From positions 1-49,106 of the forward strand of contig JAFYDF010000030.1 of assembly GCA_017544935.1 (NCBI GenBank): a stretch of 49,106 nucleotides of DNA. Direction: 5' to 3'. This document shows, in pieces, positions 24,388 to 33,042 of the stretch. Source of the DNA: Clostridia bacterium (GTDB lineage: Bacteria > Bacillota > Clostridia > Christensenellales > Aristaeellaceae). The notes beneath the pieces were generated by a model, which was given only the letters and a program-made list of their open reading frames with translations, did not search any database and was not told the DNA's origin. The first letter of the stretch is position 1; each line of letters starts with the position of its first letter. Position numbers and translations under genes: made by a program.

Positions 24388-25845
24388 AATAATGGGTTCA
24401 GTATCCGCTGGCAGATATCACTGGCCTTCCTGCTGATCGTCGGTCTTTCATTTACCATCATGGCCAATTCGCTCACCAACATGGTGGGCGATTATCTGTT
24501 TGAGCAGAGGATACGTACAGACGGGGCAAGCGTTGAGAGCCTTGCCGTACGTATTGCGCCGTTATTTGAGCAGGCGGATACAGAAGCTTTGCACCGACAG
24601 CTGACAGCTTCCGGGGGAGAGCTGGGCGGCCGCCTGCTTGTTTTGGACAAGACAGGCAAGGTTCAGGTAGATACGTATGGTACACTCAATGGAACGCGCA
24701 TTGACGCGCCCGAAGTCGCGAATGTGCTTATGCGCGGAGATGTGGCTGATTACGGTGTGCACGCCCTGAACGATGAGGGCGGTATTAAGTCCAATAAGAA
24801 CTTCCTTTTCGGCAGCGCAGGTGATTCCACCTGGGTCAGCTACTGCACTGCAGGTATCATCAGCCAGTCAGATGTGATCGGTGTACTGCTCCTTGCATCG
24901 CCGGTGCAGACGATGATGTCGAACCTATACGAGCTGCGTGATCAGATGCTGCTTCTGTTCATTGTAGTAGCCGCATTCGCAATCATATTCTGCCTGATCT
25001 TCTCACAGATCATCACCAAGCCCGTGTCCGCGCTGACACGCGGTATTCAGAGCATGGCACGCGGAGATTTTTCTACGCGTGTGCAGATACAGGGCTCAGG
25101 TGAGATGCGCCGAATGGCTCGTACTTTCAACAGTATGAGCGAGAAGATCGAGTCCCTTGACCAAGCACGTAACCAGTTCGTATCAAATGCGAGCCATGAG
25201 CTGAAAACTCCGCTCGCAACCATGAAAATCATGGTCGAGTCTCTGATCTATCAGCCGGAGATGGAAACTGGATTGCGCACGGAATTCCTGGGCGATATAA
25301 ACCGCGAGATCGACCGACTGTCATCGATCGTTACAGACCTTCTGACGCTGGTGCGTATGGATGTCAAGGATGTCAAGCTTTCCAGGGAGAATATGAGCCT
25401 TGCCGCCGTTGTTAAGGACACAGAGCATCTTCTGGCGCCGCTGTGTGAACAGCGCAACCAGACGCTGACGCTGTCTCTTCAGGATGACTGCGACATGTAT
25501 GCTGACCGCACGAAGCTCCAGCAGGTCGTATATAACCTCATGGAGAACGCGTTCAAGTATACGCAGGAAGGTGGCACAATTAATGTGTCTCTGCAGCATG
25601 TTGGAAAGAATGCCGTGCTGAAGGTCCAGGATAACGGACCCGGTATTGCCGCCGAGCATCTGCCGCATATATTTGACAGATTCTACCGCGTGGATAAGGC
25701 CAGGAGCCGTGAGGCCGGCGGGACAGGCCTGGGCCTCGCCATCGTGAACCAGCTCGTTGTCCTGCATGGCGGCGAGATCCATGTCGAAAGCGAAGTCGGG
25801 AAAGGAACGACATTCATCGTTGAGATCCCGCTTCATCAGGGATAA
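24388..25845 (+). CDS. Sensor histidine kinase partner, start codon unresolved
   Basis: About 485 residues: first membrane helix (ISLAFLLIVGLSF) right at the start, extracellular sensor region, second helix, HAMP linker, HisKA with the phospho-acceptor in SNASHELKTPLATMK, and HATPase with N, G1 and G2 boxes (NLMENAFKYT, DNGPGIA, GTGLGLAI). No in-frame start lies between the regulator stop and the first helix. The ATG at 24392 is in another frame and would terminate after a few codons. One extra T in GGGTTC would make ATG GGT TTC AGT ATC CGC TGG, a normal kinase start. Either one base was lost or misread, or a non-standard start is used. An in-frame ATG 24460 would remove the first helix. Confidence 0.85.
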   Translation, partial: NNGFSIRWQISLAFLLIVGLSFTIMANSLTNMVGDYLFEQRIRTDGASVESLAVRIAPLFEQADTEALHRQLTASGGELGGRLLVLDKTGKVQVDTYGTLNGTRIDAPEVANVLMRGDVADYGVHALNDEGGIKSNKNFLFGSAGDSTWVSYCTAGIISQSDVIGVLLLASPVQTMMSNLYELRDQMLLLFIVVAAFAIIFCLIFSQIITKPVSALTRGIQSMARGDFSTRVQIQGSGEMRRMARTFNSMSEKIESLDQARNQFVSNASHELKTPLATMKIMVESLIYQPEMETGLRTEFLGDINREIDRLSSIVTDLLTLVRMDVKDVKLSRENMSLAAVVKDTEHLLAPLCEQRNQTLTLSLQDDCDMYADRTKLQQVVYNLMENAFKYTQEGGTINVSLQHVGKNAVLKVQDNGPGIAAEHLPHIFDRFYRVDKARSREAGGTGLGLAIVNQLVVLHGGEIHVESEVGKGTTFIVEIPLHQG

Positions 25846-25848
25846 ACT

Positions 25849-26661
25849 ATGCCTTTCATTGAGATAAAAGACGTATCCGCCGATCAGGAAGGATTCTTCT
25901 ACAGATTGACAGACGCGCAGCTCCGCAGCAAACAGGAACCCGGAAAAGGGATCTTTATTGCTGAGGGGCCGCGTGTTATTCATACGGCACTTGATGCCGG
26001 ATATACGCCGCTTTCTCTCCTAATGCGTCGCAAGTTCATTGACGGCCTCGGCCGTGAGATCATCTCAAAATGCGGGGATATTCCCGTGTTCACCGGAGAT
26101 GATGAGGATCTTGCCGAATGGACTGGCTTCCAGCTGCAGCGCTCATGGGCACTTTGCGCGATGAAGCGTCCGCCTGTGAGGACTGTGGAAGACGTGATCA
26201 GAGATGCACGGCGCGTGGTGGTCCTCGAAGGGATCAATGAACCCTCAAACGTCGGCGCGATCTTCCGCTCGGCGGCTGCGCTCGGTACGGACGCCGTGCT
26301 TTTGACGCCAACGTGCTGCGATCCGTTGCACAGGCGCTCTGTACGCGTTTGCATGGGCAGCATCTTCATGGTACCATGGGCCTGGACATCTGACGACGAA
26401 GGCTTTAGGGCGCTGAAGGAAAACGGGTTCCTCACGGTTGGCATGGCACTCAGAAATGACAGCACTGTACTGAATGATCCTGAGTTGATCCATGCGCCCA
26501 GAGTAGCTGTTTTCCTCGGGACAGAGGACAGCGGGCTGACGGATGAGACCATCAGGCAGTGCGACCGGATCGTTAAGATCCCAATGGCACATAATATCGA
26601 TTCACTGAATGTCGCCGCTGCCGCAGCGGTAGCAATGTGGGAGCTCAGGGTCAGGGACTGA
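25849..26661 (+). CDS. TrmH/SpoU-family RNA 2'-O-methyltransferase
   Basis: 270 residues. An N-terminal substrate-binding part (IFIAEGPRVI) is followed by the SPOUT knot: motif 1 EPSNVGAIFRSA, motif 2 FLGTEDSGL and motif 3 IPMAHNIDSLNVAAA. Proteins of this family methylate a ribose in rRNA or tRNA; the target base cannot be told. The start is 3 bases after the kinase stop, so it is co-transcribed with the two-component system. Confidence 0.93.
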   Translation: MPFIEIKDVSADQEGFFYRLTDAQLRSKQEPGKGIFIAEGPRVIHTALDAGYTPLSLLMRRKFIDGLGREIISKCGDIPVFTGDDEDLAEWTGFQLQRSWALCAMKRPPVRTVEDVIRDARRVVVLEGINEPSNVGAIFRSAAALGTDAVLLTPTCCDPLHRRSVRVCMGSIFMVPWAWTSDDEGFRALKENGFLTVGMALRNDSTVLNDPELIHAPRVAVFLGTEDSGLTDETIRQCDRIVKIPMAHNIDSLNVAAAAAVAMWELRVRD

Positions 26662-26683
26662 AAAGAGTTTAATACCAAAACTA

Positions 26684-26733
26684 AACAGGGATGACACGCT
26701 ATTATTCAATGGCATATCATCCCTGTTGTTTTT
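26684..26733. terminator. Bidirectional intrinsic terminator
   Basis: AACAGGGATGA (26684-26694) pairs with TCATCCCTGTT (26717-26727). On the plus strand the stem is followed by GTTTTTG, and on the minus strand by TTTAGTTTT. It serves the TrmH-family gene and the converging SpoIIE-type phosphatase gene. Confidence 0.75.
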
Positions 26734-26742
26734 GTGATTCGA

Positions 26743-28935
26743 TTATGCTTTCTTTACTGATGTCTGCGGGCCTTTGTATTCAAGGCACAGCATCGTTATA
26801 TCGTCGAACTGCTCAGCGTTCTGGACAAAATCATCAACAGCTTTCCGTACACCCTTCAGGATATCTATAGGCGACTTATCCGGATATCTGTTCAGGGCCT
26901 CGACCATCCGGTCCGTACCGAACAGCTGCTTATCCGCATTCGTGGCCTCGGGCACACCGTCTGTATATGCGAATACTTTCGTGCCGGGCTCCAGCTGGAT
27001 CTCGTATTCCTTATACTTCGCTTCCTTGAGACCGCCAAGCACAAACCCGTGCTTGTCCTTATACAGCTCAAACTTCCCGTCAGGGCGCTTGAATACCGGA
27101 TACTCGTGACCTGCGTTAGCACAGGTCATCTTTCCAGTTGACAGCTCAAGGATGCCCACCCAGACTGTTACAAACATCTCCGCTTCATTATTCGAGCAGA
27201 TCGCTTCGTTTGTCTTGGTCAGGATCTGAGCAGGAGAGCCGCCCAGCATGGCGACGCTCTGCAGGATGATCTTGCTTGCCATCATGAACAGAGCAGCAGG
27301 TACACCTTTGCCGGATACGTCTGCGATCAGCAGGGCCAGATGGTCATCGTCGATCAGGAAGTAGTCATAGAAGTCTCCGCCGACTTCCTTGGCAGGATCC
27401 ATGCTTCCTAGGATATCGAAATCCTTACGGTCGGGGAATGCGGGCACGAGGTGCGGCAGCATTGCGGCCTGAATCTGGGTCGCCAGAGTGAGCTCAGCAC
27501 CGATCCTTTCCTTCTCTGCCGTGACACGTTTTACGGTATCAAGGTATTCCACGGTCTTGTGGGAGATGCTCGCAAAGGATTCAGCCAGTTCCTCGACCTC
27601 GTCACCTGTGCGGTATGCATCCTCCATCTTGAATTCAAGATTTGTCTCACTCAGCTCGGAAATTTTCCTGGTAATCGTGTTGAGCGGCTTTACGATACGC
27701 TTGCTCATGACAAAAGCACCGGTCACCATTCCAATGAGCAATACAGCCAGGATCAGGCATGCGAGCAGTGTGCCTCTGGAAATATTGCTGCGGTAGGAGA
27801 CGGCTGCCTGCTCCTGGATCGCGTTATAGTTTTCCTTAAGCTGAATTATCGGCTGCTCGGCAACCGCCTCGCGGTAGGAAGCAATGAGCGTCCAGCCGAC
27901 TGTTTTCATGGGCACTCCGATCATATAGTGGTTTCCATCAGATAAAGGCAAGATGCGAACATCGGTTTTGCCCTGCATCGCGTCACTGACAAGCGCTGCC
28001 AGCTCCTTGTTGTCAAGCGTTCTGAGGTCAACGGCGTCAGAAGAGTTCATGACACGGAAAATGCCTTCATTGTCCGGGGAGATGATCACATGACCACTTT
28101 GATTTACAACGAACAGCGAAGCGCCGTCTTTAGATGCCTGAATGACTTTTTCTTGCATGTCGGAAAGGAAAATGTCCTCACCGGCAACGCCGTACAGCGT
28201 TCCGTCCGGACCGTAGACGGGCATGGCGCAGGTGACGCATAGTTCGCCTGTACGGTGGTCAAACTCTACGTCCGTAAAGATCAGCCCGCCCTTTTCCACA
28301 GCTTGAGTATACCAATAACGCTCCGTCGCATTATAGGCGATAAAAGACCCGTCTTCGTTGATCCAGTTTCCGGGAACGGTATCGGCCATCAGGGTAACGC
28401 CTTCATTCAGGGTGAACCAGATGTTGTTAGTACCGTACGCAGAACAGAGGGATACGAGCATATCCGACATGTTGGCAATCACGCCGATCCTGTCGCTTAC
28501 TGCCTCTTCATCAATACCCTCTGCAAGAAGCACTTTTACAAAGAGCTCCCCGTCATGTGATGCATCCGGTCTGTTCCAGGCAGCCGGAGGCACGCTGCTG
28601 GAATCGCTGAGGAGCTTTCCGGCATAGTCAGAGATCATTTGGACACGGACAGCTGCATCGCGGAACATCTCATCTGTTTCTACAGCTTCCATCTGCGTGA
28701 TACGGTTCATATTATCTACAATGACCGTATCGATCACTGTGGAGGTGATCCCCGTTACTGAGGCGACCTGACGCTCGTTAGTATCATTGCTCAAATCAGT
28801 GAGCAGCTTGTTCTGCGTCAGCATGGATAAAATGAACACGGTTGCCACAAGGAGCATGGATACAAGCACCAGTGTCAGGACCTTGCTCTCGATCCCGCCG
28901 ATAACCAGCTTTTTTAGCTTTTTCAACAGTGTCAC
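26743..28935 (-). CDS. Membrane phosphatase with Cache, HAMP and SpoIIE (PP2C) domains
   Basis: 730 residues. A first membrane helix (about 18-40), a large extracellular dCache-type sensor (about 45-375, including WYTQAVEKGG and VTCAMPVYGPDGTLYGV strands), a second helix (about 383-405), HAMP, a coiled linker, then a SpoIIE/RsbU-like PP2C phosphatase with DPAKEVGGDFYDY, LLIADVSGKGVPAAL and EQFDDITMLCLEYKG metal-binding blocks. Such proteins read an external signal and dephosphorylate an anti-anti-sigma factor. No SpoIIAA-type partner is in the window. It is 30 bases downstream of uvrB on the same strand. Confidence 0.92.
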   Translation of the reverse strand: MTLLKKLKKLVIGGIESKVLTLVLVSMLLVATVFILSMLTQNKLLTDLSNDTNERQVASVTGITSTVIDTVIVDNMNRITQMEAVETDEMFRDAAVRVQMISDYAGKLLSDSSSVPPAAWNRPDASHDGELFVKVLLAEGIDEEAVSDRIGVIANMSDMLVSLCSAYGTNNIWFTLNEGVTLMADTVPGNWINEDGSFIAYNATERYWYTQAVEKGGLIFTDVEFDHRTGELCVTCAMPVYGPDGTLYGVAGEDIFLSDMQEKVIQASKDGASLFVVNQSGHVIISPDNEGIFRVMNSSDAVDLRTLDNKELAALVSDAMQGKTDVRILPLSDGNHYMIGVPMKTVGWTLIASYREAVAEQPIIQLKENYNAIQEQAAVSYRSNISRGTLLACLILAVLLIGMVTGAFVMSKRIVKPLNTITRKISELSETNLEFKMEDAYRTGDEVEELAESFASISHKTVEYLDTVKRVTAEKERIGAELTLATQIQAAMLPHLVPAFPDRKDFDILGSMDPAKEVGGDFYDYFLIDDDHLALLIADVSGKGVPAALFMMASKIILQSVAMLGGSPAQILTKTNEAICSNNEAEMFVTVWVGILELSTGKMTCANAGHEYPVFKRPDGKFELYKDKHGFVLGGLKEAKYKEYEIQLEPGTKVFAYTDGVPEATNADKQLFGTDRMVEALNRYPDKSPIDILKGVRKAVDDFVQNAEQFDDITMLCLEYKGPQTSVKKA

Positions 28936-28965
28936 CTCAGTTCTGGAATACTCAGATACTCCGGA

Positions 28966-30984
28966 TTATTTGCCATGCTTCAGATGTTCGCGGCGATGGC
29001 GGTGCTTGGGCTGCGGCTTGTCGGCCGGAGCCTGTCCGCGCAGTTCAAACAGTTTGTCGCGAAGCTTGGCGGCTTTCTCAAAGTCGAGCTCGCCTGCAGC
29101 AGCGAGCATCTGGTCCTCAAGCTGCCGCATCAGTTCCTGCTTCTCGTCGTCTGACATGCCATAGCGGCGTGCGTCATCCTCAGCCTTGTCCGTGATCTCT
29201 AGCAGCGCACGAACCGCATTCTTGACGGACTGCGGAGTGATACCGTTCTCGATATTGTACTGTTCCTGGATGGCACGGCGGCGGTTCGTCTCATTGATCG
29301 CCCTGGCCATGCTGTCGGTGAGAGCGTCGGCATACATGATTACGCGGCCTTCCGCGTTGCGCGCAGCGCGGCCGACTGTCTGAACAAGGCTCGTTTCGGA
29401 ACGCAGGAAACCTTCCTTGTCCGCGTCAAGGATCGCTACAAGAGAGACTTCGGGAATATCAAGGCCTTCTCGCAGTAGGTTAATGCCTACCAGCACATCA
29501 TACGCGCCCAGGCGCAGGTCACGGATAAGTTCCATGCGCTCCATTGTCTGGATGTCAGAATGCAGGTAGCGCACCCTGACTTCCTGTTCACGGAGATAGT
29601 CTGTCAGGCTCTCGGCCATTTTCTTGGTCAATGTTGTGATCAGCACACGTTCGCCGCGCGCGGTCGTTTCTTTGACTTCAGATACCAGGTCATCAATTTG
29701 GCCTGTTGCCGGGCGTACGGATATCTTGGGATCGAGAAGGCCTGTCGGACGGATCAGTTGTTCGACAGTCTGGAGGGTGTGTTCGGCCTCATAGGGGCCG
29801 GGGGTCGCGGAGACGAAGCATACCTGCCCGATGCGCTCTTCGAACTCATCAAAACGGAGCGGGCGGTTGTCAAACGCACTGGGAAGGCGGAAACCGTATT
29901 CTACAAGCGCGGTCTTGCGCGCGCGGTCACCGGCATACATGGCGCGGATCTGGGGGATTGTCTGGTGGCTTTCGTCGATGAAGACGATGAAGTCCTTCGG
30001 AAAGTAGTCAAGAAGTGAGAATGGCGGGTCACCGGGACTGCGGCCGTCAAAGTAACGGCTGTAGTTCTCTATACCTGAGCAGAAGCCGATTTCCCTGAGC
30101 ATTTCTATATCATACCGTGTCCGTTGTGCGATACGCTCGGCTTCAAGAAGCTTGCCTTCCGCGGTAAACATATCGATCTGCTTTTCCAGGTCCTCTTCGA
30201 TATGCTTGATATTCTCCTCACGGGACTCGGCATTGGTCGCATAATGTGTTGCCGGATAGATCGCCGCGTGCTGCAGCGTATGCACAGCCTTGCCGGTCAC
30301 AGGATTGATCTCGCTGATGCGGTCGATCTCGTCACCGAAGAACTCGACACGGATGCCATTGTCAGCCATGCTCGCGGGCATGATCTCTACGACGTCGCCG
30401 CGGGCACGGAACGTGCCGCGGGTGAAGCTGATGTCGTTCCTGTCATACTGGATGTCTATGAGCTTTCTGAGCAGGGCCTCGCGGCCGAAATTCATGCCGG
30501 GCCGCAGGGAGATCATCTGGCTTGTATACTCGCTCGGATCGCCCATCGAGTAGATGCAGCTGACGGACGCGACAATGATTACGTCACGGCGCTCCTGCAG
30601 TGCAGCAGTCGCACTGTGGCGGAGACGGTCGATCTCATCGTTGACAGATGAATCTTTCTCAATATAAGTATCGCTCGAAGCAATGTACGCTTCGGGCTGG
30701 TAATAATCGTAATAGGATACGAAATACTCGACAGCACTGTCGGGAAAGAAAGCCTTGAACTCGGAACACAGCTGTGCCGCGAGCGTCTTGTTGTGCGCAA
30801 TGACAAGCGTCGGGCGCTGTACCTGCTCGATCACGGACGCCATGGTAAAGGTCTTTCCGGAACCGGTCACACCCAGAAGTGTCTGTGCTTTTAAACCGTC
30901 CTTGAAACCCTGTGCGAGCGCCGCAATCGCCTGAGGCTGGTCGCCCTTCGCCTGATATGGCGCCTTCAGTACAAACCTGTTCAT
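28966..30984 (-). CDS. uvrB: Excinuclease ABC subunit B
   Basis: 672 residues, normal UvrB length. Walker A GVTGSGKT (38-45), the beta-hairpin region with [11 protein letters not shown] that clamps damaged DNA, a DESHQT helicase box, helicase motifs V and VI ([18 protein letters not shown]), and a C-terminal UVR helical hairpin (about 625-660) that binds UvrC. The ribosome site GGAGG is 7 bases before ATG 30984. It is divergent from the membrane protein at 31082. No LexA box of the CGAAC-4-GTTCG kind is seen in the 97-base gap. Confidence 0.97.
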   Translation of the reverse strand: MNRFVLKAPYQAKGDQPQAIAALAQGFKDGLKAQTLLGVTGSGKTFTMASVIEQVQRPTLVIAHNKTLAAQLCSEFKAFFPDSAVEYFVSYYDYYQPEAYIASSDTYIEKDSSVNDEIDRLRHSATAALQERRDVIIVASVSCIYSMGDPSEYTSQMISLRPGMNFGREALLRKLIDIQYDRNDISFTRGTFRARGDVVEIMPASMADNGIRVEFFGDEIDRISEINPVTGKAVHTLQHAAIYPATHYATNAESREENIKHIEEDLEKQIDMFTAEGKLLEAERIAQRTRYDIEMLREIGFCSGIENYSRYFDGRSPGDPPFSLLDYFPKDFIVFIDESHQTIPQIRAMYAGDRARKTALVEYGFRLPSAFDNRPLRFDEFEERIGQVCFVSATPGPYEAEHTLQTVEQLIRPTGLLDPKISVRPATGQIDDLVSEVKETTARGERVLITTLTKKMAESLTDYLREQEVRVRYLHSDIQTMERMELIRDLRLGAYDVLVGINLLREGLDIPEVSLVAILDADKEGFLRSETSLVQTVGRAARNAEGRVIMYADALTDSMARAINETNRRRAIQEQYNIENGITPQSVKNAVRALLEITDKAEDDARRYGMSDDEKQELMRQLEDQMLAAAGELDFEKAAKLRDKLFELRGQAPADKPQPKHRHRREHLKHGK

Positions 30985-31020
30985 CAGATCCTCCGGAGAA
31001 GTAGGGGGAATGCGCTTTGT

Positions 31021-31049
31021 TTGACAAGAAAGAAACTCAAAACTATAAT
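31021..31049 (+). promoter_or_regulatory. Consensus sigma-A promoter
   Basis: TTGACA (31021-31026), 17 bases, TATAAT (31044-31049): a perfect match to the vegetative consensus. The palindrome CGAACGTTCG (31062-31071) follows in the 5' leader, 10 bases before ATG 31082, and overlaps the expected ribosome site region. Confidence 0.85.
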
Positions 31050-31081
31050 GGTGCTGTTATTCGAACGTTCGGGAGGCCGTC

Positions 31082-31825
31082 ATGAAAACGGTACGCTTTA
31101 TTATCGTTATCGCCCTGACACTTGCGGCGATACTTGCAATTCTGAGTCCTACAATGCTGGCACAGGCGTTTCCGCCAACTGTGACGGAAATGCTGCGCCT
31201 GGAGGACTTCCCGCTGCTGGGAAGCTGCACGAAGATCGCGTCGCAGCTGATGTCCGCCCTGCATGGCGGGAATAAGCCGACAATCGAAATTGTCACAAGC
31301 TCGATCGGAGAAGGGTTCATGGATGAACTGCTTTCGCTGCTTATGGTCGCAGTGCTCAGTATTCCTGTTTCGCTGATCCTCGCGTTCCTGCTCTACAGGC
31401 CGCTTGCTGAGAACGGTTGGAAGCTGCCGCTTTATGCGTCGCTGTACCTGTGCAGCATGATCCTGGCGTGGGCGCTGTACAGAAAGGTGTATTTCGCAGG
31501 CCTGATCGAAGGGCTGATCAAGGATAATATCAGTGATATAACACTGCAGACGATCGTAAATTATCTGACGCAGCTGCTGTCTGTCGCGGCAATCGGTGCG
31601 ATCGCGCTACGCATCGCGGCGGGATTGCTTGCGGCAAAGCTTGTTATTGGGCATATTATAATGCCCGCACTGCTTGCGCTGCTGCGCGCTATCCTGTTCG
31701 CGTTCATCCTGGCACTGCTCTATCTCTGGCAGGCGCAGCCGTCGGTCTGGCAGACGGCGCTGCCGCTGATTGCGGGGGCCGTGCTCGTGAGTGCGCTGAC
31801 AGACCAGGGATTCTTCAGAAAGTAA
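31082..31825 (+). CDS. Unknown multi-spanning membrane protein
   Basis: 247 residues with about six hydrophobic segments: an N-terminal signal or anchor (5-25), then helices near 90-113, 120-138, 160-180, 185-207 and 215-235. There is an outward loop of about 55 residues after the first helix. I do not recognise a family, and no motif or charged pair suggests a channel or transporter type. It has a very strong promoter of its own and a gggagg ribosome site, so it is expected to be well expressed. It converges with ddl. Confidence 0.75.
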   Translation: MKTVRFIIVIALTLAAILAILSPTMLAQAFPPTVTEMLRLEDFPLLGSCTKIASQLMSALHGGNKPTIEIVTSSIGEGFMDELLSLLMVAVLSIPVSLILAFLLYRPLAENGWKLPLYASLYLCSMILAWALYRKVYFAGLIEGLIKDNISDITLQTIVNYLTQLLSVAAIGAIALRIAAGLLAAKLVIGHIIMPALLALLRAILFAFILALLYLWQAQPSVWQTALPLIAGAVLVSALTDQGFFRK

Positions 31826-31828
31826 GCC

Positions 31829-33025
31829 TTACAGCTTGCCGCCTTTCTTGCCGCCGAGAACGACGCCGTTCAGGATATCGGAAGTGAAGGCAAAGTTATT
31901 CTCATTCTTCTCCTCGAACGCGCGTTCTGCGCAGGCGACCAGTTCGTCAATGAGCTTCGCATAGGGCAGGCCGGTTTCCTGCCACAGATAGAAGGCCATG
32001 CTGCCGGGGATCGTGTTGATCTCCGTGATATACAGCTGGTCTTCTTTTGTCAGCATGTAATCGACGCGTACGACACCCTTACAGTCGAGGGCACGGAAGA
32101 TATCCTTGCTGAGCGCCTCGATCTTGTGAATGATCTCATCACCAACGGGAGCGGGCATGATGCGCTTGAGGGATGCCATGCCCTTGCTGCCGGAGCCGGT
32201 CAGATACTTGTCAGCAAAGTCAAGAAGCTCGCCGCCCGAAGTGGTCGGCATTTCAGTAACAGAGGTCCTCATCTCGCCGTCGAAACCAAGTACGGAGCAA
32301 TTGACCTCGATTGGATGATCAAGTCCCTGCTCAATAAGTACACGGCGGTCATAGCTGAACGCAAGGTCCAGTGCTTCCTTCAGACCTTCACGGTCGTTCG
32401 CACGGCTGACTCCAATCGAGCTGCCCAGGCAGGAAGGCTTACAGAAGACAGGATAAGGCAGAGTCTTTTCGACCTTTGCGATGACTGCATCCGGATCCTT
32501 TTTCCATTCGCTGCGCAGAGCGTAGGTGTCGGGAAGGACAGGGAAGTTCATGCCGCGGAAAACCTGCTTCATCATGATCTTGTCCATACCGACGGCGGAG
32601 CCGACGATGCCCGTAGAGGAGTACGGGATATTGGCGAGCTCGAGCAGACCCTGCAGGGAGCCATCCTCGCCGTGAAGGCCGTGCAGTACAGGAATCACGC
32701 AGTCAAGGCGTGTTACGGTAACAGGTGTGACGCCCTTTGCGAAAAGACCTTTTTCCTGCTCATAATGGATAAGTGCACCGCTGCCTGCTGTGATATCAAG
32801 CGTAACACGCTTTATTCCATTTTTTGATGGATCGAATGGGGTATAGGTGCGGATATCAAGAAGCGCGTCGCCGGTATACCAGCGGCCGTCCTTGGCGATA
32901 TAGATCGGCCAGATATCATATTTCTCACGGTCAGCGGAACGCGCGAGCTGTACGCCGCTGATGATCGAAACTTCATGCTCGCAGCTGCGGCTTCCGAAAA
33001 TAATACCCAGTTGTTTCTTAGACAT
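31829..33025 (-). CDS. ddl: D-alanine--D-alanine ligase
   Basis: 398 residues. ATP-grasp enzyme that joins two D-Ala for peptidoglycan. The Ddl marks are in place: GSRSCEHEVS at the N-terminus, HGLHGEDGSLQG, the omega-loop segment CKPSCLGSSIGVSRA, VDYMLTKEDQLYITEINTIPGS with metal ligands, and YAKLIDEL at the end. It lies 17 bases after murF. Together they make and use D-Ala-D-Ala. Confidence 0.96.
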   Translation of the reverse strand: MSKKQLGIIFGSRSCEHEVSIISGVQLARSADREKYDIWPIYIAKDGRWYTGDALLDIRTYTPFDPSKNGIKRVTLDITAGSGALIHYEQEKGLFAKGVTPVTVTRLDCVIPVLHGLHGEDGSLQGLLELANIPYSSTGIVGSAVGMDKIMMKQVFRGMNFPVLPDTYALRSEWKKDPDAVIAKVEKTLPYPVFCKPSCLGSSIGVSRANDREGLKEALDLAFSYDRRVLIEQGLDHPIEVNCSVLGFDGEMRTSVTEMPTTSGGELLDFADKYLTGSGSKGMASLKRIMPAPVGDEIIHKIEALSKDIFRALDCKGVVRVDYMLTKEDQLYITEINTIPGSMAFYLWQETGLPYAKLIDELVACAERAFEEKNENNFAFTSDILNGVVLGGKKGGKL

Positions 33026-33042
33026 ATTCTGAATCCTCCCAG

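Noticed and set aside
31062..31071. CGAACGTTCG as a LexA (SOS) box for uvrB
   Set aside because: Bacillota LexA boxes have four bases between CGAAC and GTTCG. Here there are none, and it lies on the far side of the divergent gene.
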